Shown here in pieces: positions 1 through 6,286 of a stretch of 17,029 nucleotides of DNA (its first letter is position 1; every line of letters starts with the position of its first letter). The notes below the pieces were generated by a model that saw only the letters and a program-made list of their open reading frames with translations, was not told the DNA's origin and did no database searches. The DNA is from Bacteroidales bacterium (GTDB taxonomy: Bacteria; Bacteroidota; Bacteroidia; Bacteroidales; B18-G4): contig JAGLYE010000008.1 of NCBI GenBank assembly GCA_023132505.1, positions 1 through 17,029 on the forward strand, in the 5' to 3' direction. A program made the position numbers and the translations under genes.

Positions 1-1196
1 AATTCAATAGTTCTATGTTCCGGGGTGGTGTCATTCCCCTGCATATAATGCCATCCACCCTGATAATTAAATATGGTGTAGGAGTGAATGAACTTGGGCT
101 TAGTCGAAGATATCTCGGATGAGATACCGACTTGCACACGAATCCTTTCCCGGTAATCATGTTCCAGCTCAACCTTATAGGTCATGAGTGTTGTATGCTC
201 CTCTTTTGCCTCAAGTACATGCACTGTGTTCGTCCAGATACCCCCCTCTCCAAAATCATCAGCAAGCGCTTTGTACATCATATAGCAAAACCCGTTGTCG
301 GCCCAATATTCACCATAGCTGTTACAGAATTTCACTGCTCCGATCTCCCGGTCGCGCATATCAATGATGCCATCATCATTCAGATCAATATTATTTGTGA
401 ATTGTCCATCACCATTATAATCATACCTTATGGAGTCATTATAACCAACAATGGTCATACCATGCAAAGCTTCCGGACACCAGGCAATGATCACACGTTT
501 TCCTGCATTGGGTGATTCCGGTGGCAGAAGGAACAGATCCCATGGACTACAGGCAATAAAACTCGCAATGCCACCACTTGCAGATCCATCAAGATGGTCG
601 TTCAGCCAGTGTTTCAGGGTAAGCAGGCCTTCTTCATTGCCCACATAGATCTTCTTTATTCCTGAGATCCGGTTATTCATGGCATTGTACCATTCGTCAT
701 ATCCCGACATCCAGCGCTCCCCGCCACCATAGCTAAATCCCCCATAGTCAGCAACATTTGGAGTTCCATGACTCCGGAGAACTTCCATAGTAAAGAGGTA
801 GTTTACACCAAACCAACCGTTGCCGCCATTAAAAAAATTCCATGCAAAATGAGTAGGATATTGATTATCTGGAATGTCAGCCGGTAGTTCCCTGAGCCGG
901 TTGATCTCATAGGTGAAATTGTAAGCTATGCTTGTTGACTGCATACAGCTTGCTCCATCCTGGTTAAAAATTGGCCTGAGCCAACTATGAATGGAATTGT
1001 CTATGCTGTCGGGAAGCGTTTTGCCTAAATAATGTGCAGGGAGTTCAACCTCTTCGATACTATTTAATATTGCCGCATCCGCTGCTGTAAGTGGAGCAGT
1101 ATTTTGCATGCCTGCAGGCACAGATGATCGCTCATATTGTTGCGCTATTGCAACATTAATGGTCAGGAGAAATATCAGGGTCAGGTATCGCTTCAT
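1..1196 (-). CDS. secreted papain-like (C1-type) cysteine peptidase, 3' end outside window
   Basis: I translated this frame by hand from the ATG at 1196: 398 codons with no stop, running off the left edge, so the C-terminus is missing. Residues 1-19 form a signal peptide (MKR, hydrophobic core, then IAQQ), so the product is exported. The papain triad can be read in order: Cys84 in FNQDGASC with a preceding Gln79 as likely oxyanion residue, His245 in LHGMTIVGY, and Asn292 in KFCNSYGEYW followed by an aromatic. Between His and Asn lies an acidic insert (about 259-282) with two DxNxDG-type loops that resemble dockerin or EF-hand calcium sites. Secreted C1 peptidases with further C-terminal domains (repeats, sorting tails) are common in Bacteroidota; whether this one has them cannot be seen. 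The Gln-to-Cys spacing is one residue shorter than in papain. The family call is strong; substrate and role are unknown. Confidence 0.85.
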   Translation of the reverse strand, partial: MKRYLTLIFLLTINVAIAQQYERSSVPAGMQNTAPLTAADAAILNSIEEVELPAHYLGKTLPDSIDNSIHSWLRPIFNQDGASCMQSTSIAYNFTYEINRLRELPADIPDNQYPTHFAWNFFNGGNGWFGVNYLFTMEVLRSHGTPNVADYGGFSYGGGERWMSGYDEWYNAMNNRISGIKKIYVGNEEGLLTLKHWLNDHLDGSASGGIASFIACSPWDLFLLPPESPNAGKRVIIAWCPEALHGMTIVGYNDSIRYDYNGDGQFTNNIDLNDDGIIDMRDREIGAVKFCNSYGEYWADNGFCYMMYKALADDFGEGGIWTNTVHVLEAKEEHTTLMTYKVELEHDYRERIRVQVGISSEISSTKPKFIHSYTIFNYQGGWHYMQGNDTTPEHRTIE

Positions 1197-1444
1197 ACAT
1201 ATAAATTTAGTTATGCGCAAGGTATTTACTTAATTGCTTATTGTCAAGCCTAAGCAAGTTTATGGTATGATACAGTAAGTTAGCGGTTCTGGTATATAAA
1301 CACAGTCTGCAATGATACTTATTTTAAGCTTAATTTATGCCTTCTGCACTGATTCGTTTAAATTTACAAAATTCCGTTCTTCATTGTAAGGTTTTACTCT
1401 ATTTAACTACTATACAATAAGCCAAAAGAGCAATGAAAAAACAT

Positions 1445-1876
1445 TCAGACTAAGAAAATAGACATCGCCATTTCCACCACCTTCTCATGGTCAAATGCAA
1501 GCTCCGGCAGTTCTCCTGTTTTGAACCATTCTGCTTCAGCAGCATCGTCACCGGCCCGGGCAATGGCTCCATCTGTCAGGTAACCGACATATACCACTGA
1601 GACAGTGTGTCCGCGGGGATCCCTTCCGGGGTTTCCAAAGGTGTGCATCTGGGTGAGCAGGATTTTTGTAAGCCCTGTTTCTTCTTCAAGTTCACGGGCA
1701 GCAGCAGCTTCCAGCGGTTCATCTTTATCAACAAATCCCCCGGGTAAAGCCCATTGCTCCTTAAAGGGTTCATTGCCACGCTTGATGAGTAATACTTCGG
1801 GGTCATTCCCCATTAATCGAAATATAATGATATCGACCGTTACGGCAGGACGTGGAAAGGAATATGTATAACTCAT
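1445..1876 (-). CDS. Nudix hydrolase (ADP-ribose pyrophosphatase-like)
   Basis: A 143-residue protein with a complete Nudix box at residues 47-69: Gly47, Glu53, then REL (61-63), EE (65-66), Gly68 and Leu69, matching GX5EX7REUXEEXGU. These Glu residues bind the divalent metals that cleave a nucleoside diphosphate linked to another group. The opening PRPAVTVD, the WALPGGF before the box, and the FGNPGRDPRGH stretch (80-90) are typical of the ADP-ribose/NADH-type Nudix enzymes of Bacteroidota, but the substrate cannot be fixed from sequence. I chose the ATG at 1876. The frame continues upstream to a TTG at 1900, but that start would lie in the U-tract of the preceding gene's terminator and would add residues that do not fit the family. 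The protein stands alone, without a fused DNA-binding domain as in NrtR regulators. Confidence 0.9.
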   Translation of the reverse strand: MSYTYSFPRPAVTVDIIIFRLMGNDPEVLLIKRGNEPFKEQWALPGGFVDKDEPLEAAAARELEEETGLTKILLTQMHTFGNPGRDPRGHTVSVVYVGYLTDGAIARAGDDAAEAEWFKTGELPELAFDHEKVVEMAMSIFLV

Positions 1877-1898
1877 GGTTTTTTTGTTAAAAATACAC

Positions 1899-1929
1899 AA
1901 AAAAAGAGCGCCCTGTCCCCAGAGCGCTC
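1899..1929 (-). terminator. intrinsic terminator after the small exported protein gene
   Basis: Read on the minus strand, GAGCGC (1929-1924) pairs perfectly with GCGCTC (1911-1906) across a 12-nt loop and is followed at once by seven T (1905-1899). This is a textbook rho-independent terminator for the gene at 1964-2404. It separates that gene from the Nudix gene, which therefore needs its own promoter close to 1876 or depends on readthrough. There is no T run on the plus-strand side. Confidence 0.85.
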
Positions 1930-1963
1930 ATGCACCTAATGTTTAACTAACATAAAATTAACA

Positions 1964-2404
1964 CTACAGCTTTTTAAAGCTGAATTTGGCAAAGTAATGT
2001 TTACCTATTGTTACGCTGCCATCTCTTAAACGTATCTTTTCAATATTTGTAACTACATGATCATTGAAGGAGTCATTGCTTGATCTAATGCTTGCAACAT
2101 GAACATATCCGTCGTCATCATAAGTAAATCCAATCAATACACATTCTTTCTCAGCTGCATTTTCAACGTCTTCCGGATATGACATTACGTCTTCAAATTG
2201 CTCCAGAAGATCTTTTGGCAATCCGATGGTTTCAGCAGACTCATTAAGATTGATCACTATGAGGTTACCGTTCGATATGATTTCTTTTTCGACAATTTCA
2301 GTTTTCCCTTTCGGGTTCGGGTCTTTTAATCCATCCTCTTCAGCAAAGGAGGAAAAGGAGATCATGATCAATAAAGAGAATAAGGTTATTACTATTGTTT
2401 TCAT
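1964..2404 (-). CDS. small exported protein with TonB-C-like tail, function unknown
   Basis: About 146 residues from the ATG at 2404. That start gives a clean signal peptide: MKT, a hydrophobic core to about residue 16, then SSFAEE as the likely cleavage site. Two further in-frame ATGs lie upstream at 2413 and 2428, each beginning ATGTGTAA, so an N-terminal extension of 3 or 8 residues is possible. The mature part is acidic. From the CVLIGFTYDDDGYV stretch to the end it resembles the C-terminal domain of TonB-type energy transducers (a beta strand with 'later by gene name' variation, a helix, then a final GKHYFAKFSF strand). It lacks the TonB transmembrane anchor and proline-rich spacer, so it may act alone in the periplasm. 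This similarity is judged by eye and is weak. A strong terminator follows, and a perfect palindrome lies upstream, so it is probably a single-gene transcript. Confidence 0.7.
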   Translation of the reverse strand: MKTIVITLFSLLIMISFSSFAEEDGLKDPNPKGKTEIVEKEIISNGNLIVINLNESAETIGLPKDLLEQFEDVMSYPEDVENAAEKECVLIGFTYDDDGYVHVASIRSSNDSFNDHVVTNIEKIRLRDGSVTIGKHYFAKFSFKKL

Positions 2405-2450
2405 CTTACACATTTTCAGGTTACACATTCCGGTTTGATTATATAATATC

Positions 2451-2469
2451 TAATTCTGTGCCAGAATTA
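2451..2469. promoter_or_regulatory. 19-nt perfect inverted repeat, operator candidate
   Basis: TAATTCTG (2451-2458) and CAGAATTA (2462-2469) are perfect inverted copies around the 3-nt centre TGC. The repeat sits about 47 bp upstream of the ATG at 2404 in AT-rich DNA where a promoter for the minus-strand gene should lie, so it may be a binding site for a dimeric regulator. It has no U-tract to suggest a terminator. No regulator gene is adjacent. Confidence 0.4.
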
Positions 2470-2598
2470 TATTATATTGTTTTTCAGCACGTTACGATGA
2501 ATGTTAATTTATTTTAACCTTCAGATGTGTTCAGATTACGATCACCTTTGTTCAATAGCGTACAACATTACAAAGGATGATTAGCTAAATAGGATCCT

Positions 2599-2679
2599 GT
2601 TGAATTAGTTGAATTGGTTGAACTAGTTGAATTAGTTGAATTGGTTGAATTAGTTGAATTGGTTGAATTGGTTGAATTG
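2599..2679 (+). repeat. 9-bp tandem array, nine units of GTTGAATTR
   Basis: Nine head-to-tail copies of GTTGAATTA or GTTGAATTG fill these 81 bases without a gap. Eight units are exact apart from the final A or G; the third (2617-2625) is GTTGAACTA. The array ends in a G-rich stretch (GGGGATTGGGGAGTTG). It lies 35 bp beyond the stop codon of the four-helix-bundle gene. Inverted, decayed copies of the unit occur on that gene's other side (3243-3300), so the array may be one end of a unit containing the gene. It is too regular and too short-period for a CRISPR. Confidence 0.95.
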
Positions 2680-2713
2680 GGGATTGGGGAGTTGTGGATT
2701 GTGAATATAAGAT

Positions 2714-3085
2714 TTATGCTTGTATATTCTTTTCGATGTATTTGATATAGGCATTTAGCTTCTTGTGAAGGGTATTAAGCAATTCGAGGATTTCTTGAAT
2801 ATACTCTGAATCATCTGGGATTCTTTCCAATGCCTTGATCAGCCAGGTTTTTGTTTCATAAAGAGACCCTCTTGAAATATAACAGAACTGTCTTTGCTCT
2901 TTATAATGAAATCTACCATAGCCTTCAGAAATATTAGCAGAAATTGAATCCCCAGCTCTGATAAGCTGATAACCAAAAGTATTTTTATCAAACCTATCCC
3001 AATTGCTCACTAATTGATAAGTTGCATCTCCAATTTGCATTCCAAGTTGATATATTTCCAGGTCTTCTATATCTTTCCAAGCCAT
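2714..3085 (-). CDS. four-helix-bundle protein of the 23S rRNA intervening-sequence family
   Basis: A 123-residue protein that matches the PF05635/TIGR02436 four-helix-bundle family. The signature is at residues 37-58: FGYQLIRAGDSISANISEGYGR, here split as FGYQLIRAGDS and ISANISEGYGR, with the near-invariant NI(S/A)EGYGR. The rest is predicted as amphipathic helices (1-30, 60-88, 95-122). Members were first found encoded in intervening sequences of 23S rRNA in spirochaetes and others; relatives include the Avd accessory protein of diversity-generating retroelements. In Bacteroidota they are common as lone genes of unknown function. No reverse transcriptase, variable repeat or rRNA lies in the window, so neither an Avd nor a classical IVS role is supported. 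The gene sits between the (GTTGAATTR)9 array and inverted copies of that unit. The start ATG at 3085 gives the usual family length. Confidence 0.85.
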   Translation of the reverse strand: MAWKDIEDLEIYQLGMQIGDATYQLVSNWDRFDKNTFGYQLIRAGDSISANISEGYGRFHYKEQRQFCYISRGSLYETKTWLIKALERIPDDSEYIQEILELLNTLHKKLNAYIKYIEKNIQA

Positions 3086-3157
3086 TGATATATTTTTTCC
3101 ACAACATAAATAATTGGTCCCTCTAATTATTTAATACAGTAATTTTAAAAATGTCGC

Positions 3158-3173
3158 ATAATAAATTTATTAT
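3158..3173. promoter_or_regulatory. 16-bp perfect AT palindrome upstream of the four-helix gene
   Basis: ATAATAAATTTATTAT reads the same on both strands. It lies 73 bp upstream of the ATG at 3085 in the only non-coding stretch that could hold this gene's promoter. It may be a regulator site, but such AT-only palindromes also occur by chance in DNA of this composition. Confidence 0.25.
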
Positions 3174-3242
3174 TGGAAAGAAAAATGCTCGACGGTACCT
3201 ATTGCCACCAGATGTTTACTAAGAGTATATACGCCATTTACC

Positions 3243-3300
3243 CAGTTTAACCAATTCAATCGAAGCGAAGCGAAGATCCGCCGTGGCGGACTAATTCAAC
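3243..3300 (-). repeat. inverted, decayed copies of the GTTGAATTR unit
   Basis: On the minus strand, GTTGAATTA (3300-3292) is an exact unit of the array at 2599-2679. After the hairpin block at 3261-3290 come ATTGAATTG (3260-3252) and GTTAAACTG (3251-3243), which are decayed units in phase with each other. The pair matches two adjacent array units at 15 of 18 positions. The four-helix-bundle gene is thus bordered by the same satellite unit in opposite orientations. The first unit overlaps the TGA stop of rsmI. Confidence 0.7.
3261..3290. repeat. (CGAAG)3 plus GC-rich hairpin, REP-like block
   Basis: Three exact CGAAG units (3261-3275) are followed by TCCGCC-GT-GGCGGA (3277-3290), a perfect 14-bp palindrome able to form a five-pair GC stem with a four-base loop. 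It is much more GC-rich than its surroundings. It lies just past the rsmI stop codon and could end that transcript, but has no T run on the minus strand. The form resembles dispersed REP-like palindromes of Bacteroidota genomes; only a genome-wide search could show copies. Confidence 0.6.
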
Positions 3301-3964
3301 CAACTCCCCCTCCAACAACAATAACAAACTCCCCCTTTATCGGGTTGTTGGAGAAATGGCTTACGATTTCCGCCAGACTTCCACGGATGGTTTCTTCATA
3401 AACCTTGCTAATCTCCCTGGAAACTGATGCCTGCCTTTCCTCTCCCAATACCTCTGTAAGTTGTGCAAGGGTTTTAAGCAAGCGGTGCGGTGATTCATAG
3501 AATACCATGGTACGGTTTTCTTTGACCAGGGCACTAAGCCTTGTTTGCCGGCCTTTTTTATGGGGAAGGAATCCTTCAAAGACAAAGCGCTCACATGGAA
3601 GCCCCGAACTGACAAGTGCCGGTATGAAGGCTGTTGGCCCCGGCAAACAACTGATAGCGATATTCCCCCTGAGGCATTCCCTGATGATCAGGAAAGCCGG
3701 GTCTGAAATTCCCGGTGTGCCGGCATCACTGACAAGAGCAGCGGTTTCTCCAGCCCTTAAGCGATTAATGACATTAGACAGCACTTTGTGTTCATTATGC
3801 TGATGATAGGCCATCATTGGTTTCGAGATCTCAAGATGTTTTAGTAATATGCCCGATGTACGCGTGTCCTCTGCCAGGATGAAATCCACTTTTGCCAGAA
3901 TTTCTATCGCTCGCCGTGTGATATCAGCCAGATTTCCTACCGGAGTGGGAACAATGTAAAGCAT
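3296..3964 (-). CDS. rsmI: 16S rRNA (cytidine-1402-2'-O)-methyltransferase RsmI
   Basis: RsmI methylates the 2'-OH of C1402 in the decoding centre of 16S rRNA, using S-adenosylmethionine. The 222-residue protein has all family marks: PTPVGNLADIT (6-16), AEDTR (31-35), VSDAGTPGISDP (78-89), LPGPTAF (108-113), FEGFLPHKKGR (129-139), FYESPHRL (155-162) and a RE-x2-K-x2-E-x3-RG segment near 183-195. It is the short Bacteroidota form, without the C-terminal extension seen in proteobacterial RsmI of about 285 residues. The last residues, VIVVGGGVG, are unusual: the family normally ends soon after GE(I/F)VIVV with a short different tail, and here the final codons and TGA run into a GTTGAATTA satellite unit. 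It lies 66 bp downstream of the acidic protein gene on the same strand, with tdk divergent beyond. Confidence 0.97.
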   Translation of the reverse strand: MLYIVPTPVGNLADITRRAIEILAKVDFILAEDTRTSGILLKHLEISKPMMAYHQHNEHKVLSNVINRLRAGETAALVSDAGTPGISDPAFLIIRECLRGNIAISCLPGPTAFIPALVSSGLPCERFVFEGFLPHKKGRQTRLSALVKENRTMVFYESPHRLLKTLAQLTEVLGEERQASVSREISKVYEETIRGSLAEIVSHFSNNPIKGEFVIVVGGGVG

Positions 3965-3987
3965 AAGCTATTGTTTTAATTGGGATC

Positions 3988-3999
3988 GTTCATATGAAC
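3988..3999. promoter_or_regulatory. 12-bp palindrome upstream of rsmI
   Basis: GTTCATATGAAC is a perfect palindrome 24 bp before the rsmI ATG, in the 66-bp gap behind the acidic protein gene. It could be a regulator site. No -7 box is clear here, so rsmI may simply be read from the upstream gene. Confidence 0.2.
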
Positions 4000-4030
4000 T
4001 TGCAAAATCCAGCAGTATTCTTATTTGAAT

Positions 4031-4831
4031 CTAGTTATATTTGGAATGTACAATTTTCCTAAGCCTTCCGAATGCTTCTGATTGATCGGTCCATCCGAAT
4101 TGTTCCCTGAAGCCATCCAGTGCTTGTACTGATTCATCAGCACCTTTTGCCATATTTAGTTTTTCAATGGCATCATTATAATCTGTGGGGTTCCCATTAA
4201 ACAGATCGTTGATAAATAAAAACTTATCATTGATCCCAATAGCTGTTTTCAGGTCCTGAACAGCCTGTGGGGTGACCGTTGCGGCTATGGTATTATCCTT
4301 TTCTGCCTGAAATGAATCGGCAATAGTAGTTGCTCCCGAAAAAAGATCAGCGGTTGTTTTAGGTGTAGGCTCTTCCTCAGTCTCTTCATTAAGAGCAACA
4401 TCCGGCTCCTCAGTGGAAACTATTGTTTCCGGAGTTTCTGCAAGCGGCTCGGGTTCAGTTTCTGCAGCTTGTTCAGGCCTTTCAACTTCAATCATTACTT
4501 TTTCCTCAGCAATGAGTACTTTATTCTCGTACTTAGGATCGGCTTCAGGCTCGGGCTCAGGTTGAGGCTCGGTATTCATTTTCTGTACCACAGCCTCCTC
4601 CTTCACCTCAGGAATGGCTTTAACTTCTTTCTCTTCCGGAAAAGTTGTTTCCTGTTCTTGCTCCCCGGGTTTAAGTTCAAGAATAAGCGAATATGCTTCC
4701 TTAAACTTCTCACTCAGCAGGTCGATATCGATCTCATGCAACTGATCCGGCTTTTTCTTCAGTCTCTTCAGATGATAATCAATAATGGTATTATTTTTTG
4801 CAATCTCGTCCAAAAGTGCTTTGTTTTTCAT
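4031..4831 (-). CDS. conserved Bacteroidota protein with acidic Pro/Glu-rich linker, function unknown
   Basis: A 266-residue protein without signal peptide or membrane segment. It has three parts. Residues 1-55 are a charged helical head. Residues 56-160 are a low-complexity linker dominated by Glu, Pro, Thr and Val, with runs such as PQPEPEPEADP. Residues 188-266 are a folded tail with DLKTAIGINDKFLFINDLFNGN, written here in two parts as DLKTAIGINDK and FLFINDLFNGN, then QFGWTDQSEAF and a final RLRKIVHSKY. I recognise this tail as recurrent in unnamed Bacteroidota proteins but know of no assigned function. The linker makes an adaptor or scaffold plausible, which is only inference. It heads the rsmI strand, divergent from tdk with 167 bp between them. 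Confidence 0.8.
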   Translation of the reverse strand: MKNKALLDEIAKNNTIIDYHLKRLKKKPDQLHEIDIDLLSEKFKEAYSLILELKPGEQEQETTFPEEKEVKAIPEVKEEAVVQKMNTEPQPEPEPEADPKYENKVLIAEEKVMIEVERPEQAAETEPEPLAETPETIVSTEEPDVALNEETEEEPTPKTTADLFSGATTIADSFQAEKDNTIAATVTPQAVQDLKTAIGINDKFLFINDLFNGNPTDYNDAIEKLNMAKGADESVQALDGFREQFGWTDQSEAFGRLRKIVHSKYN

Positions 4832-4943
4832 TTCAGCTATTTGTTTTTTCAGTTATCGATGAGTTAATCCTTATCGGGTAAATTCCGATTATTGTGTGCC
4901 TGAGCATTTTACCTGATTTAACACAAAGCACAGCAGGAATTTG

Positions 4944-4951
4944 TACCTTTG
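4944..4951 (+). promoter_or_regulatory. Bacteroidota -7 box of tdk
   Basis: TACCTTTG matches the TAnnTTTG -7 consensus of the Bacteroidota primary sigma factor. It lies 47 bp upstream of the tdk ATG in the 167-bp gap between divergent genes. No clear TTG -33 box is seen at the usual distance. Confidence 0.6.
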
Positions 4952-4998
4952 TATAATCAACGAATAAAGATATAAAAGATTGAGTTGACGCTGCACCA

Positions 4999-5589
4999 AT
5001 GTTTTTAGAAAAGTCAAATAATTCGGAACGAAGTGGTTGGGTTGAGGTTATATGCGGTTCAATGTTCTCAGGGAAGACCGAAGAGCTGATCCGCCGGCTT
5101 AAGCGTGCCAGGATCGCCCAACAAAAGGTAGAAATATACAAGCCTGTGATCGACACCCGATATGATAAAGAGGATATTGTTTCGCATGATGACAATTCGG
5201 TCAAGTCTACACCTGTACACTCATCCAATCAGATTCTTCTGATGGCAAATGATTTCGACGTTGTTGGTATTGATGAAGCCCAGTTTTTTGATGACGACTT
5301 ATCGGCAGTATGCAATATTCTTGCAAACAATGGCATCCGCGTTATCGTGGCGGGTCTCGACATGGATTACCTGGGAAATCCCTTTGGTCCAATCCCGGCC
5401 CTGCTTGCCACAGCGGAATTCGTTACAAAAGTACATGCCATTTGCCCGATCTGCGGCGACCTGGCTAATTACTCACACCGCACTGTTGACCAGGGTGGGC
5501 AGGTGATGCTCGGGGAAACTGATGTTTATGAGCCCCTCTGCAGACGACATTTTTTGGAAAAACAGAAACAACAGCAGAAGAAAAAGTGA
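4999..5589 (+). CDS. tdk: thymidine kinase (type II, TK1-like)
   Basis: Thymidine kinase phosphorylates thymidine (and deoxyuridine) with ATP in pyrimidine salvage in the cytoplasm. The 196-residue protein shows the P-loop GSMFSGKT (20-27), the DEAQFF block (92-97) whose Glu93 is the expected catalytic base, and the structural zinc site Cys149-x2-Cys152 with Cys181-x2-His184. The N-terminal MFLEK...[14 protein letters not shown] is the usual Bacteroidota form. The tail (186-196) is a run of Lys and Gln and probably disordered. It is divergent from the acidic protein gene and close to rsmI, a gene pairing seen in other Bacteroidales. Its TGA overlaps a GTG that opens the longer cyclophilin frame, but that is not a real start. 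Confidence 0.97.
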   Translation: MFLEKSNNSERSGWVEVICGSMFSGKTEELIRRLKRARIAQQKVEIYKPVIDTRYDKEDIVSHDDNSVKSTPVHSSNQILLMANDFDVVGIDEAQFFDDDLSAVCNILANNGIRVIVAGLDMDYLGNPFGPIPALLATAEFVTKVHAICPICGDLANYSHRTVDQGGQVMLGETDVYEPLCRRHFLEKQKQQQKKK

Positions 5590-5616
5590 ATATCTGTCTA
5601 TATCACCCAATTTTAT

Positions 5617-5624
5617 TAAGTTTG
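5617..5624 (+). promoter_or_regulatory. -7 box of the cyclophilin-pheS unit
   Basis: TAAGTTTG matches TAnnTTTG and is followed by CAAACTG. It lies 30 bp upstream of the ATG at 5655, after the tdk stop codon, so the cyclophilin and pheS can be transcribed apart from tdk. A start site a few bases after the box supports the choice of the ATG at 5655. Confidence 0.55.
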
Positions 5625-5654
5625 CAAACTGTTATCTCAAAAAGATTTAGTGCT

Positions 5655-6281
5655 ATGAAGAAAGTAATTTTAGTATTCATGATCAGCATGCTTTTCGGGA
5701 GCATGTCATATTCACAAAATGAAACCATGTTTGTAATACACACAGATTACGGCGATATTACCGGGATGCTTTACAATGACACACCTGGTCATCGCGATAA
5801 TTTTATCAAGCTCATCAAGGAAGGCTGGTTTAACGGTTCTACTTTTCACAGGGTCATCGAAGGTTTTATGATCCAGGGAGGTGGAAAGGAGGATGGAACC
5901 GTTGATGTTGGTTACACCATCCCTGCTGAATTCGTTCCTGATCATATCCATAAGAAAGGTGCATTGGCCGCTGCCCGCCAGAGCGATGCAGTAAACCCAC
6001 AAAAGCGTTCCAGTGGTTCACAGTTTTATATTGCCCAGGGCAAACCTTATTCTAGCCAGGAGCTCGTAAATCTTGAATTGCGTAAGAATTGCGACTGGAC
6101 CCCCGAGCAGAAGGAAATATACAAAACCCTCGGAGGTATCCCTCCCCTTGATTATGACTATACTGTTTTTGGAGAAGTGCTCGAAGGCCTTGATGTGATT
6201 GACAAGATAGCTGCGGTACAAACAGCTTACGGTGATAAACCGGTAAAAGATGTTACGATGACCATTGAGATCATCGAATAA
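5655..6281 (+). CDS. exported cyclophilin-type peptidyl-prolyl cis-trans isomerase
   Basis: Catalyses cis-trans isomerisation of Xaa-Pro bonds and so aids folding of exported proteins. From the ATG at 5655 it has 208 residues. Residues 1-20 are a signal peptide (MKK, hydrophobic stretch, then SYSQ), which places it in the periplasm or beyond. Cyclophilin marks: FHRVIEGFMIQGG (64-76) with the catalytic Arg66, ALAAAR (104-108 region), SSGSQFYIAQG (119-129) and FGEVLEGLDVIDKI (172-184). An extra segment at about 133-169, rich in charged residues, is usual in Bacteroidota cyclophilins. The same frame is open back to a GTG at 5586, but that start overlaps the tdk stop and would bury the signal peptide. 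pheS begins 5 bp after its stop, so the two are very likely cotranscribed. Confidence 0.95.
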   Translation: MKKVILVFMISMLFGSMSYSQNETMFVIHTDYGDITGMLYNDTPGHRDNFIKLIKEGWFNGSTFHRVIEGFMIQGGGKEDGTVDVGYTIPAEFVPDHIHKKGALAAARQSDAVNPQKRSSGSQFYIAQGKPYSSQELVNLELRKNCDWTPEQKEIYKTLGGIPPLDYDYTVFGEVLEGLDVIDKIAAVQTAYGDKPVKDVTMTIEIIE

Positions 6282-6286
6282 CACAT

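Noticed and set aside
1..648. Plus-strand open frames at 132-515 and 451-648
   Set aside because: They are antisense to the cysteine peptidase frame, which has a signal peptide and catalytic triad.
1877..1900. Longer Nudix protein starting at TTG 1900
   Set aside because: The start lies in the U-tract of the upstream terminator; the ATG at 1876 gives the family's normal N-terminus.
2599..2679. CRISPR array
   Set aside because: The period is 9 bp with no spacers and no cas genes in the window; it is a simple tandem repeat.
2714..3085. Avd protein of a diversity-generating retroelement
   Set aside because: No reverse transcriptase, template/variable repeat pair or target gene is in the window; family likeness alone does not support it.
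4833..5228. Minus-strand open frame of 131 codons across the tdk promoter and 5' end
   Set aside because: It overlaps the well-supported tdk gene and its translation is low in recognisable features.
5586..5654. Cyclophilin extended upstream to a GTG at 5586
   Set aside because: It overlaps the tdk stop, includes the -7 box, and hides a clean signal peptide that starts at 5655.
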